A DNA stretch of 64,000 nt from Oscillospiraceae bacterium. Its GTDB lineage: Bacteria; Bacillota; Clostridia; Oscillospirales; Oscillospiraceae. The notes under the pieces are model-generated. The model did no database searches, was not told the origin of the DNA, and worked only from the letters and a program-made list of their open reading frames with translations. The translations under genes and the position numbers were made by a program. Position 1 is the stretch's first letter. Every line of letters starts with the position of its first letter. Below, piece by piece: positions 17,212-25,524 of this stretch. The stretch is taken from NCBI GenBank assembly GCA_009777775.1, contig WRLE01000010.1, positions 1-64,000 of the forward strand. The letters run 5' to 3'.

Positions 17212-18431
17212 CCCGCAACCTCCCAATTTATAATGCGTTTGAGGTAGGGGCAAGCACCATATTTGCCTTCGATATATTGCTTATCGTACTTTGCATCTTT
17301 TCTGGCAAATTCTACTAAAGAGTATAATTTTGCTGCTCCTTGATTGTTCTTTGCTACATACCAAACTTCGTCTCTGCGAAAACAATCGCTGTTCATTGTT
17401 GTCAGGTCATGGGAGGTAAATATCAATTGCGCTCCATTTTTGTTTATCGACGGATTGTTGTAAAGGCTAATAATATACTCCAACAAAAAAGGATGAAGTT
17501 TCGCATCTAATTCATCGATTAGTAGTGTAGTTCCATTTAATATGCTTCTTGCCAAATATGGTAAAAGTCCGAAAATCTTTATTGTTCCATTAGATTCTTC
17601 TAACAGAGATAATTCAGTTCGATTACCATCAACGATATGGCTAGTATACACTTCTATACTTCCATCATCTTCATTATCACCAGATACGATACGATAATCA
17701 TCAATATCTATATCCATTTCTTTGAGCATATTGAGTACCAGGGGTTTCGCATTATCATCGAGAGCGACTTCGGCTTCTGTACGTGGTACTCCGTAATTTC
17801 TAAAATCGATTTTGCTTTCTAACCATTTGAATATGTCTTTAATTGTCGCATTGCGTGAATGAGTGATTATAAGATATGACAACAAAGGTAGATTGTCAGA
17901 TAATGCTGATGTATCATAATTTTTTAGACTACCTCGTAGTTCAATATTTTTGCCTTCTCGAACAAAAACATTGGTATATCTGCTTGAAAGTTTCTTTTTG
18001 TGATATAGAGCCTCATTGACAATTTTGCTCTTCTTAATACTGATTTGGTATTGGTACTCTTTTAAGTCTGTCCTAAAGAATAGTTCGTATTCGGTTGGCA
18101 AATTTTTGGATACTTTATCAAAGGCAAATGGTTCAATGGGTATGTTAATCGATTGATTACTACAAAATGATTTATCAGAGCATTCAAAGTTATCACAGGT
18201 TAGAGCGCATACAGGTCTCATTATTTTTATTAACAAACTATACAATGCTGAAAGCACAGTAGATTTTCCAGCACCATTTGGTCCATATATTACCGCTAGC
18301 GGCAAATATTTTTCTCCATCAATATCAGTAATAAGGGTGTTTTCATTTTCCGTTATTGATGTTGCTTGCATATCAAGAGTTGCTTCATCTCTGAAGCAAC
18401 GAAAGTTTTTCACTGTAAATTGGCACAGCAT
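17208..18431 (-). CDS. RloA-like AAA ATPase
   Basis: A 407-residue ABC/SMC-like ATPase of the AAA_15/AAA_21 type. The Walker A motif YGPNGAGKST is at about 49-58 after a KNFRCFRDE start; a Walker B segment TTLLIDELDAKLHP and a downstream IFTSHDL switch histidine follow the ABC-like order. The ATG at 18431 is chosen over that at 18467 because GGGAGG stands 8 bp before it. It is encoded directly upstream of the RloB-like nuclease with a 4-bp overlap, an arrangement seen in AbiL-like and other OLD-related defence pairs. The two genes look richer in A+T than the neighbouring queA, consistent with transfer. Confidence 0.85.
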   Translation of the reverse strand: MLCQFTVKNFRCFRDEATLDMQATSITENENTLITDIDGEKYLPLAVIYGPNGAGKSTVLSALYSLLIKIMRPVCALTCDNFECSDKSFCSNQSINIPIEPFAFDKVSKNLPTEYELFFRTDLKEYQYQISIKKSKIVNEALYHKKKLSSRYTNVFVREGKNIELRGSLKNYDTSALSDNLPLLSYLIITHSRNATIKDIFKWLESKIDFRNYGVPRTEAEVALDDNAKPLVLNMLKEMDIDIDDYRIVSGDNEDDGSIEVYTSHIVDGNRTELSLLEESNGTIKIFGLLPYLARSILNGTTLLIDELDAKLHPFLLEYIISLYNNPSINKNGAQLIFTSHDLTTMNSDCFRRDEVWYVAKNNQGAAKLYSLVEFARKDAKYDKQYIEGKYGACPYLKRIINWEVAG

Positions 18432-18467
18432 TATATATTCCTCCCTTGAATATAGCATTATATTCAT

Positions 18468-18532
18468 ATGTTGCGGCGTAATTATAATAATATGAGATTA
18501 AATCACAATTTCATTATATTACACCGCAACAT
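18468..18532 (-). promoter_or_regulatory. Promoter of the rloAB pair inside inverted arms
   Basis: On the minus strand TTGTGA (18503-18508) and TATAAT (18481-18486) are 16 bp apart. Two 15-bp arms, 18468-18482 and 18518-18532, are inverted copies (14 of 15 match, ATGTTGCGG core) and enclose the promoter. They may be operators, or the ends of a stem after queA. A further GCAACAT lies at 18538-18544. Confidence 0.6.
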
Positions 18533-18558
18533 AATTTGCAACATCAATTTAAAGCACT

Positions 18559-19788
18559 TCATAAAATTAGCATTGCGTCGCCGAAGGAATAGAATCTGTA
18601 TTCTTGGGTGATGGCTTCTTTGTATGCCTTTAGTACATTTTCTCTGCCAGCGAGTGCTGACACTAGCATTATGAGGCTGCTTTCGGGTAGATGAAAGTTT
18701 GTTATGAGTCCATCGATGCACTTAAAATCATAGCCTGGATATATGAAAATATCTGTTGATGCGCTATGGGGTGATATTGGATAATAAGCACTCGCATCAT
18801 CACATGCGTTCTTCTTATTCGTACTTTTTGCTAATGCTGCAGCAGCTTCGAGTGTGCGGCAGGATGTGGTACCTACGGCAATAACCCTGCCTCCTGCTGC
18901 TTTTGTTTTATTGATTTGTGCTGCTGCCTCAGGTGTTATTTCGTAATACTCCGAATGAAGTTCATGGTCTAGGATATTTTCCTCTCTCACTGGGCGAAAG
19001 GTACCTAAGCCCACATGAAGTGTTATATAGCACAGTTCAACGCCTTCGTTTTTCAGCTGTTCTAAAAGCTCATAGGTAAAGTGCAATCCTGCTGTGGGTG
19101 CTGCAGCTGAGCCGTTGACTTTGGAATATACTGTTTGATACCGCTCTGCATCTTCAAGTTCTTCTTTAATATATGGCGGGAGCGGCATTCTCCCCAATCG
19201 TTCCAAGACTTCTAAAAATATTCCATCATAATGGAATTTCACCAGTCTATTACCACCCGCAACTACATCCAGCACCTCAGCTGTTAGCTCAGCTTCTGTG
19301 GATTGCTTATGCACAGCAGCTTGCTCTCGTTTATCGGATTGTTCAGGAACGACTGTTTCGCCATATACCCTAAGCTCTCCGTTTACCCCGCTCTCATCTG
19401 CTTTCTCGTGTTCAAAAGCCTCGCTTGTAATCCCAAGCTCGCTAGCTTGTTCCTTGCCCCCAAATACCAACTTGGCTCCAGGTCGCGTGCTTCTCCCGGG
19501 GCGGCTCAAGCATTCCCATACTCCATCGCCCATGTCCCGCAGCAGAACAAGCTCCACGGCACCACCGGTATCTCTTTTACCCAATAGCCTAGCAGGTAAC
19601 ACTCGAGAATCGTTCATAACAAGACAATCGCCCTCGCGCAATAGCTCGGGCAACTGGTAAAAATGATTGTGTGATGTTTCTCCAGAGTTCTTGTCAAGCC
19701 GTAACAGCCTAGATTGCTCGCGCTTTTCTATTGGTGTCTGGGCAATGAGCTGCTCTGGGAGATCAAACCAATAATCCTGTTTTTTCAT
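18559..19788 (-). CDS. queA: S-adenosylmethionine:tRNA ribosyltransferase-isomerase with an internal insertion
   Basis: A 409-residue enzyme that transfers the ribosyl part of SAM to preQ1-modified tRNA, giving epoxyqueuosine. Clear family segments are DYWFDLPEQLIAQTPIE, MNDSRVLPARLLG, SAAAPTAGLHFT, HVGLGTFRPV, GTTSCRTLEAAA and NFHLPESSLIMLVSA. The family is usually about 340-350 residues long; here some 55 extra hydrophilic residues (about 113-167, rich in Glu, Lys and Ser) separate the FGGKE and LTAEVLDV segments. Its ATG overlaps the stop of the SpoIID-like gene (ATGA), so the two are coupled. The tgt gene is not adjacent. Confidence 0.93.
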   Translation of the reverse strand: MKKQDYWFDLPEQLIAQTPIEKREQSRLLRLDKNSGETSHNHFYQLPELLREGDCLVMNDSRVLPARLLGKRDTGGAVELVLLRDMGDGVWECLSRPGRSTRPGAKLVFGGKEQASELGITSEAFEHEKADESGVNGELRVYGETVVPEQSDKREQAAVHKQSTEAELTAEVLDVVAGGNRLVKFHYDGIFLEVLERLGRMPLPPYIKEELEDAERYQTVYSKVNGSAAAPTAGLHFTYELLEQLKNEGVELCYITLHVGLGTFRPVREENILDHELHSEYYEITPEAAAQINKTKAAGGRVIAVGTTSCRTLEAAAALAKSTNKKNACDDASAYYPISPHSASTDIFIYPGYDFKCIDGLITNFHLPESSLIMLVSALAGRENVLKAYKEAITQEYRFYSFGDAMLIL

Positions 19789-21545
19789 CCCACTTCCACT
19801 CCGGTATAATAAAACTTTATAATTTCATCAAAACTCATATTGTGGTACTCTGCCATGGAGTATGCTCCCCATTGGCTCATTCCCACATTATGTCCTCGTC
19901 CAGAGCCTCGAATGGTGAAAACTCCGTTAATCATGCCGTTATCATTCACTGTGTTTTCGTTGTCACCTGTGACGATTTCAACACTCCCTGATTCCATCAC
20001 AGCATAGATATCACCCTGAGGTACCGATGCAACGCTCCCCATTCCATCCAAGGCATAAAAAGCAGCATCACCACTAACGGATTGGAATGAATCATTCACA
20101 AAATAAGTCCCCACATCATAACTTGAATTTCCGATGTTAAAACGCTGAGTGGGTACCCCCAATGCCCCATACAATGATTCTCTTTTTGAAAAAGTATACG
20201 AAGCACCATTGGCATCCTTTAAAATAACGCTGATGACATTCCCTGTGGGCGAATACTCCCTCACTTCCATGCTTACGATGGTGGCGCAATTAGTACCTCT
20301 ACTTCGCAAACGCTCCGTAATCTGCTCTTGTGTATATGTAATAGTCCAAAAATAGTTGGAAACTGTGGATTCAATATCTTTTTCATATGGGTCTATCACT
20401 CCCCTGAGATATGGCAGCTCCTCCGACCAGACGTTTTCACTGTTTTCAGATGCTCCTCCGTTTGTAGATGCGTAAAAGGTTCTACACAATTCGCCATTAT
20501 ATGTGATGTATATACCCGTTGTTTCATCCACAGCCTGATCTGTTCTTCCATTTGCTGCTCCCCTACCCCTATATACTTGACAATGCTCAGTCACACATAG
20601 GTCGAAACCAAGAGAACTATGGGAACCCAATGATGTTAGTGCATAATTTCTCGCAGTACAAGCTTGTGCTTTCAACGCTTCAAGGGGCCATGCATTATTC
20701 ATTTCATATGGGAGTATCCCTTTCACATAGTCTTCAATATCTATAAAATGAATTACAGATAATAGCTCACCGCCGAATCTTGCATATTGAAATCCCCCGT
20801 TATACCTATATCCTCGAAACCAGGTTTCAGGTTTTTCATTATCAATGGGACGCGGTATAACTGCTAGGTAATAGCTTGTTCCATAATCATATTCGAACAC
20901 CATTTTATTGGTGCCTGTCCGAACCACCGCGATGGTGTTTGATGTTCCCGCATCAACGACACAAGTTGATAAACCCCTTGCATTCATGGCTTCTTCCGCA
21001 GCTGCTCTTGTGGTGTATTGACCCATCATTGCATAGAATCTTCCGTTATAAAACTTCACATAGGAATCTCCATATGAACCCGCATAGTTTAGTGCGACTT
21101 CCTTTGCTTCTTCAAAGCTGTCATAGCTTGCATTCACCATTATATGAAAACAACCCAACACAGTTCCACCTTCTAAGCCCTCGCGAAATTCCCCGCTTCC
21201 TCCTCCTTCGCCAGGATACCAAAGCATATTGCGGTCTATAACCATAGTTATTGCCGTTTCATCTGTCCATGCTCCGATACTGACAAAATTTCGATTTTGG
21301 TCATAGTAACCGAAATAAAAGCCCCTGCCATATCCGCTGACATTTTGCAAATTCGCAGAAGGTAGCGCGGAAGTATCGAAGAACAAGCCAATTTTCAAGG
21401 TCTCCACTGTTGGTTGATATGCTTCGACAGGCAATGGAGGCAAGGAGACAGTAAGGACAAGCATTGCAATTAAAACAAATTTAAGTAGCTTTGATATATA
21501 TAATTTATATTTGATATTATTTAGTAATATATTTATGTTACTCAT
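19785..21545 (-). CDS. SpoIID/LytB domain protein
   Basis: A 586-residue secreted protein. A hydrophobic segment at about 20-40 serves as signal peptide or anchor. A SPOR-like region follows (about 115-200, with FHIMVNASYDSFEEAKEVA). The SpoIID/LytB domain begins about residue 240, with ALKAQACTARNYAL and FYASTNGGASENSENVW, and ends in the signature GRGHNVGMSQWGAYSMAE. SpoIID-type enzymes are lytic transglycosylases for cell-wall remodelling, in engulfment or in vegetative cells. AGGAAA precedes the ATG. The position next to queA and the SPOR domain fit the vegetative LytB-like branch rather than the spoIID operon. Confidence 0.87.
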   Translation of the reverse strand: MSNINILLNNIKYKLYISKLLKFVLIAMLVLTVSLPPLPVEAYQPTVETLKIGLFFDTSALPSANLQNVSGYGRGFYFGYYDQNRNFVSIGAWTDETAITMVIDRNMLWYPGEGGGSGEFREGLEGGTVLGCFHIMVNASYDSFEEAKEVALNYAGSYGDSYVKFYNGRFYAMMGQYTTRAAAEEAMNARGLSTCVVDAGTSNTIAVVRTGTNKMVFEYDYGTSYYLAVIPRPIDNEKPETWFRGYRYNGGFQYARFGGELLSVIHFIDIEDYVKGILPYEMNNAWPLEALKAQACTARNYALTSLGSHSSLGFDLCVTEHCQVYRGRGAANGRTDQAVDETTGIYITYNGELCRTFYASTNGGASENSENVWSEELPYLRGVIDPYEKDIESTVSNYFWTITYTQEQITERLRSRGTNCATIVSMEVREYSPTGNVISVILKDANGASYTFSKRESLYGALGVPTQRFNIGNSSYDVGTYFVNDSFQSVSGDAAFYALDGMGSVASVPQGDIYAVMESGSVEIVTGDNENTVNDNGMINGVFTIRGSGRGHNVGMSQWGAYSMAEYHNMSFDEIIKFYYTGVEVG

Positions 21546-21565
21546 AAAATTTCCTCATTTTTATA

Positions 21566-21594
21566 TTGACAGCGGTATATCCATGTGTTATTGT
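21566..21594 (+). promoter_or_regulatory. SigA promoter of the lysine riboswitch/asd unit
   Basis: TTGACA (21566-21571), a 17-bp spacer and TATTGT (21589-21594), about 30 bp before the riboswitch. Confidence 0.7.
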
Positions 21595-21624
21595 GTGCTA
21601 TATCAATAATTATATAGATAATTC

Positions 21625-21803
21625 TTTAGCACAGAGGTGCGACCATAATCAGTAGCTGCGGAGAGGATCCCGAAAATCCTGTGACCCGTTGGTGAAAGGG
21701 CAGGTCGCCGAAGAATAGGCACTTCTCGGGCGTGTTTATTCTGGGTGCCGGGTGAATAACTCGGTGACTGTCACCCAAGATGGGTGGAGCGCTGTCTGCT
21801 TTT
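21625..21803 (+). ncRNA. Lysine riboswitch (L-box)
   Basis: The conserved L-box landmarks appear in order: AGAGGTGCG, AGTAGCTG, GGAGAGGAT, GTGAAAGGG-AGGTCGCCGAAG, the GGCACT...GGGTGCC arm, and the closing GACTGTCAC ... GGAGCGCTGT. The P1 stem is formed by the two outer ends (TAGCACAG with CTGT-TGCT). It lies about 120 bp before asd, the enzyme of the lysine/DAP branch, and is followed by a terminator, so lysine binding should cause premature termination. Confidence 0.93.
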
Positions 21804-21854
21804 GAATGCTTGTTTGTTACTTTTTTAGTAACATACTGTGGCATTATATTACAA

Positions 21855-21893
21855 AAACAGCCGGTTGACTACCCCTACCGGCTATTTTTTATT
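21855..21893 (+). terminator. Riboswitch-controlled terminator before asd
   Basis: AGCCGGT and ACCGGCT form a 7-bp stem around the loop and are followed by ATTTTTTATT. It is the expression platform of the L-box. Confidence 0.85.
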
Positions 21894-21925
21894 GGTAAAT
21901 CACACGAGACTTGGAGGTTAAACAT

Positions 21926-23002
21926 ATGAATCAGTACAAAGTCGGAGTAGTAGGCGCGACAGGAATGGTGGGTCAGAGATTCGTTTCCCTCATCGAAAAC
22001 CATCCTTGGTTCTCCTTGGAAGTAGTCGCAGCCAGCAGCAGATCTGCTGGGAAAACCTATGAAGAATCCGTCGAAGGACGCTGGATGCTCCCTACGGCGA
22101 TTCCCGAAGAAGCGAAAAACATGGTTGTTCTCTCAGCCGAAGATGACGTGGAAAGCATTGCCAGTCAAGTGGATTTCATTTTCTCTGCAGTAGACATGGA
22201 AAAAGATGCCATTGCTGCACTGGAAGAGGCTTACGCCAAAGCGGAATGTCCTGTGGTTTCCAATAACAGTGCCCATCGCTGGACTGCGGATGTGCCCATG
22301 ATCATCCCCGAGGTGAATCCAGAGCATTGCGATATTCTCGAGTTTCAACGAAAACGGTTGGGGACAAAGCGGGGCTTCATCACTGTCAAATCCAATTGCT
22401 CTATCCAGAGTTATGTTCCCGCTTTGCACCCCTTAATGGAATTTGGTGTAAATCGTGTCCTTGTATGTACCTACCAGGCTATATCAGGTGCTGGTAAATC
22501 CTTTGAAACTTGGCCCGAAATGCTTGATAATGTCATTCCCTATATCGGTGGCGAAGAAGAAAAATCAGAGGAAGAACCGATGAAAATTTGGGGAAAGATA
22601 AGCGGCAGCGAAATTATTCCAGCCCAATCTCCCAGCATTACTTCCCAATGCATTCGGGTACCAGCCACTGACGGACATATGGCGGCAACATTTGTTGCTT
22701 TCGATAATAAGCCAGATATGGATACGGTCATTAGACTATGGCGGGAGTTCAAAGGACGACCTCAAGAATTGGACCTCCCATCAGCACCAAAACAGTTCCT
22801 CCACTACTTTGAGGAGGAGAACCGTCCACAAACTGGTCTTGATAGAATGTTGGAAAATGGTATGGCAATTTCCTTAGGTCGCCTTCGCCCAGACTCCCAA
22901 TATGATTACAGATTTATCGGCTTAAGCCACAACACTTTGCGCGGAGCAGCCGGCGGAGCAGTATTGCTAGCAGAGCTTCTTTGCGCAGACGGATATATTT
23001 AG
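21926..23002 (+). CDS. asd: Aspartate-semialdehyde dehydrogenase
   Basis: A 358-residue NADP enzyme that reduces aspartyl phosphate to aspartate semialdehyde, the entry to lysine, DAP, threonine and methionine. It has the Rossmann start KVGVVGATGMVGQRF and the catalytic cysteine in KSNCSIQS, with the substrate motif near the C-terminal GLSHNTLRGAAGG. Length and the NCS motif place it in the archaeal/fungal-like branch of the family. The ATG at 21926 follows GGAGG by 9 bp. Controlled by the L-box upstream; dapA and dapB follow. Confidence 0.95.
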   Translation: MNQYKVGVVGATGMVGQRFVSLIENHPWFSLEVVAASSRSAGKTYEESVEGRWMLPTAIPEEAKNMVVLSAEDDVESIASQVDFIFSAVDMEKDAIAALEEAYAKAECPVVSNNSAHRWTADVPMIIPEVNPEHCDILEFQRKRLGTKRGFITVKSNCSIQSYVPALHPLMEFGVNRVLVCTYQAISGAGKSFETWPEMLDNVIPYIGGEEEKSEEEPMKIWGKISGSEIIPAQSPSITSQCIRVPATDGHMAATFVAFDNKPDMDTVIRLWREFKGRPQELDLPSAPKQFLHYFEEENRPQTGLDRMLENGMAISLGRLRPDSQYDYRFIGLSHNTLRGAAGGAVLLAELLCADGYI

Positions 23003-23060
23003 CATTTAATAATAAATCGTATTTCGTCAAATTGCTTTATAGCAGTGTGTACCAGGCAGC

Positions 23061-23086
23061 GGCGCGTCAAGGATACCGCGCCCTAC
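23061..23086. repeat. REP-like palindrome, GTAGGGCGCG family
   Basis: GGCGCG and CGCGCC arms enclose a 10-nt loop, followed by CTAC. The same family occurs at 37738-37767 and, in the tandem duplication, at 39147-39172 and 39249-39274. Confidence 0.75.
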
Positions 23087-23097
23087 AGAAGCCGTGC

Positions 23098-23126
23098 TCT
23101 ACAAAGGACATTGCATGTTGTATAAT
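23098..23126 (+). promoter_or_regulatory. Probable promoter of dapA
   Basis: TCTACA (23098-23103), a 17-bp spacer and a perfect TATAAT (23121-23126), 83 bp before dapA. It suggests that dapA and dapB can be expressed apart from the riboswitch. Confidence 0.55.
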
Positions 23127-23208
23127 ACTTGTGCATTGTGCTCAGCACGATACATAAAATAAATAATTATGATAAAGCTATATAATATAGCTATGAAAGG
23201 ACTAAATT

Positions 23209-24093
23209 ATGAACACTCCAGTATTTGTTGGTTCCGGAACTGCCATCGTCACTCCCTTCAGCGAAGGGAAGGTCGATTACAAAAAATTAGCGGAGCTTAT
23301 TGATTTTCAAATTGCCGGCGGAACAGATGCTATAATCATCTGCGGCACCACTGGCGAGTCTTCCACCATGTCGCTGGAAGAGCACACTGCCACAGTCGAT
23401 TTTTGCATTAAGCATGTTAATAGTCGGGTGAAGGTTGTTGCCGGAACAGGTAGCAATGACACACTTTGCGCACTTTTCCTCTCCCAGGAGGCGGAAAAAT
23501 CTGGTGCTGATGCTCTCATGCTTGTAACTCCATATTACAACAAAGCTACCCAGCGTGGACTCATTAAGCATTATGAATATGTCGCAGATAGAGTAAACCT
23601 ACCCATTATCATGTACAATGTCCCATCACGCACAGGTATGACTTTCACCTTTGATACATACAAAGAGCTTTCCAAGCATCCCAATATCCATGGTGTCAAG
23701 GAAGCTTCCAGCAATTACAAAATGATTGCCATGACCATCGATGCATGCGGCGATGATTTATATATCTGGAGCGGCAACGATGAAGATACCGTTCCATTAA
23801 TGGCAATTGGCGCAAAGGGAGTCATTTCCGTTATGTCAAACGTCATTCCCGCTGAAGTCGCAGCCATGACCAAAGCTTGCCTTGACGGTGATTTCAAGCT
23901 CGGTGCTGAGCTTTATTTGAAATATATCGATTTCAATGACAAGCTATTTATTGAAGTGAACCCAATGCCCGTGAAAGCGGCTCTCAACCTGATGGGTATG
24001 GATGTGGGAGAACCCAGAATGCCCCTGTGCGATTTGGAACCAGGTAATCTAGAGAAGCTGAGAAAGTCCATGGAAGCAATTGGACTCCTTTAA
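23209..24093 (+). CDS. dapA: 4-hydroxy-tetrahydrodipicolinate synthase
   Basis: A 294-residue class I aldolase that condenses pyruvate with aspartate semialdehyde, the first committed step to DAP and lysine. Motifs are GTTGESSTM near residue 46, the YNVPSRTG segment with the catalytic tyrosine, and the Schiff-base lysine in HGVKEASSN. It stands between asd and dapB in the pathway order. Confidence 0.96.
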   Translation: MNTPVFVGSGTAIVTPFSEGKVDYKKLAELIDFQIAGGTDAIIICGTTGESSTMSLEEHTATVDFCIKHVNSRVKVVAGTGSNDTLCALFLSQEAEKSGADALMLVTPYYNKATQRGLIKHYEYVADRVNLPIIMYNVPSRTGMTFTFDTYKELSKHPNIHGVKEASSNYKMIAMTIDACGDDLYIWSGNDEDTVPLMAIGAKGVISVMSNVIPAEVAAMTKACLDGDFKLGAELYLKYIDFNDKLFIEVNPMPVKAALNLMGMDVGEPRMPLCDLEPGNLEKLRKSMEAIGLL

Positions 24094-24096
24094 CAA

Positions 24097-24168
24097 TTAG
24101 GAATTAGGAATGAGGAATTAGGAATTATTCGCTTCTAACTCTTAACTCCTAACTCCTAACTCCTCATT
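24097..24168. repeat. Inverted arrays of TTAGGAA-type heptamers
   Basis: Four plus-oriented units (TTAGGAA/TGAGGAA, 24097-24126) are followed by four inverted units (CTAACTC type, about 24136-24165). Together they can fold into a long imperfect hairpin between dapA and dapB. The same heptamer arrays are found at 31184, 31321, 39321, 47173 and 55998. Confidence 0.85.
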
Positions 24169-24191
24169 TCTCTATGAAGAAAGGTATCATT

Positions 24192-24950
24192 ATGATTAAT
24201 ATACTTCTGTCGGGATGCAACGGTCATATGGGTAAAACCGTGGCTTCCATTATCGATAATAATCCGGATATGCGTATTGTTGCTGGGATTGACATCACCC
24301 ATGCAGAAAACGAAAGCTTTCCAGTATTCTCAGCACCTTCCGCATTTACGGCAACTGCTGATGTTGTTGTGGATTTTTCCGTATCAGAGGCATTGGATGG
24401 ACTCCTTGAATACTGCTTATCAAGCAACACTCCACTTCTTCTGTGTACCACGGGATATACTCCAGAACAAATTGAGCAAATCGAAAAAGCTTCTGAAACA
24501 ATCCCTGTATTTCGCAGTGCCAATATGTCTTTGGGAATCAATCTTTTAGCAGAGCTTATAAAGCAAGCTTGCGCCATTTTGGGTAGCGATTTCGATGTGG
24601 AAATCGTGGAAAGACATCACAGAAGAAAAGTCGATGCTCCCAGTGGCACTGCATTAATGCTTGCTGATGCTGCTGCTTCTGCTCTCCCCAATGATGCTCA
24701 ATATGTATATGAGCGTCAAAGCATCCGCCAAGCCAGAAACAACAATGAAATAGGCATTTCTGCCGTTCGTGGCGGTACCATTGTTGGCGAGCATGATGTG
24801 ATATTTGCTGGTCTCGATGAAGTCATCGAGCTTCGGCACGCTGCCAATTCCCGTGATGTTTTCGCCGTTGGTGCAGTAAGGGCTGCAGCATATCTCGCGA
24901 GTGTTGGAAAACCCGGTCTTTACACCATGAGCGACCTCATGAGAGGCTAA
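24192..24950 (+). CDS. dapB: 4-hydroxy-tetrahydrodipicolinate reductase
   Basis: A 252-residue NAD(P)H enzyme following DapA. The start INILLSGCNGHMGKTV is the Rossmann motif; RSANMSLGINLL, VERHHRRKVDAPSGTA with the substrate-binding and catalytic His-His-Lys, and the VRGGTIVGEH segment are family marks. The ATG at 24192 has AAAGG 7 bp before it; the ATG at 24174 does not. Slightly shorter than the E. coli enzyme, as usual in Firmicutes. Confidence 0.95.
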   Translation: MINILLSGCNGHMGKTVASIIDNNPDMRIVAGIDITHAENESFPVFSAPSAFTATADVVVDFSVSEALDGLLEYCLSSNTPLLLCTTGYTPEQIEQIEKASETIPVFRSANMSLGINLLAELIKQACAILGSDFDVEIVERHHRRKVDAPSGTALMLADAAASALPNDAQYVYERQSIRQARNNNEIGISAVRGGTIVGEHDVIFAGLDEVIELRHAANSRDVFAVGAVRAAAYLASVGKPGLYTMSDLMRG

Positions 24951-25002
24951 GTTATCCAGCAACCTATCATGTGTAAATAATCGGTTAATAGTTGAGTTTT
25001 TG

Positions 25003-25031
25003 TTGATTTTTTCACCTCTATATGCTAAAAT
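25003..25031 (+). promoter_or_regulatory. SigA promoter of the Hpt gene
   Basis: TTGATT (25003-25008), 17-bp spacer, TAAAAT (25026-25031) preceded by TGC as an extended -10. Confidence 0.65.
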
Positions 25032-25053
25032 TAGTGTATAGAGGTGATAACTC

Positions 25054-25401
25054 ATGGAAACTAACATAAACAATAATGAAAACATAAATATCGCTGATGC
25101 GCTGGCGCGAATTGGTGGTAATGAAAAATTGTATAAAACCCTTCTGGGACGCTTTCTGGAAGGCAATCATTTAGAGGTTCTCAACGATGCCATCAATAGC
25201 GGAGACAGGGAAGAAGCAACTCGCCAAGCCCATACTCTCAAAGGTGTCAGTGCGAACCTTTCCCTTGTGAAAATTAATACTCTCACAGCAGAGATTGAAC
25301 GCCTGCTTCACGGTGGAGAAGATTATGAAGAATGCTTAAACGAACTGAAACAAGCATTTGACTCCACGGTGGCAGAGATTAACGAAATCATAGCGACGTA
25401 G
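25054..25401 (+). CDS. Histidine phosphotransfer (Hpt) domain protein
   Basis: A stand-alone 115-residue Hpt domain. The phosphorylated histidine lies in AHTLKGVSANL (about residue 60-70), inside a predicted four-helix bundle. Such proteins pass phosphoryl groups between response regulators in a phosphorelay. The next gene on the strand encodes a response regulator with an HD-GYP output, a likely partner. GAGGTGAT precedes the ATG. Confidence 0.88.
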   Translation: METNINNNENINIADALARIGGNEKLYKTLLGRFLEGNHLEVLNDAINSGDREEATRQAHTLKGVSANLSLVKINTLTAEIERLLHGGEDYEECLNELKQAFDSTVAEINEIIAT

Positions 25402-25524
25402 ACGGTGGGTAAAGTGCTACATAACCTGCACTATTTGTGTAAAGTAATTTGTACCTCGTACTCACCCATAAAACCACTGAAAACCCAAAGTGATAATACT
25501 ACAAGCTATTGAGGGATCTGATAT

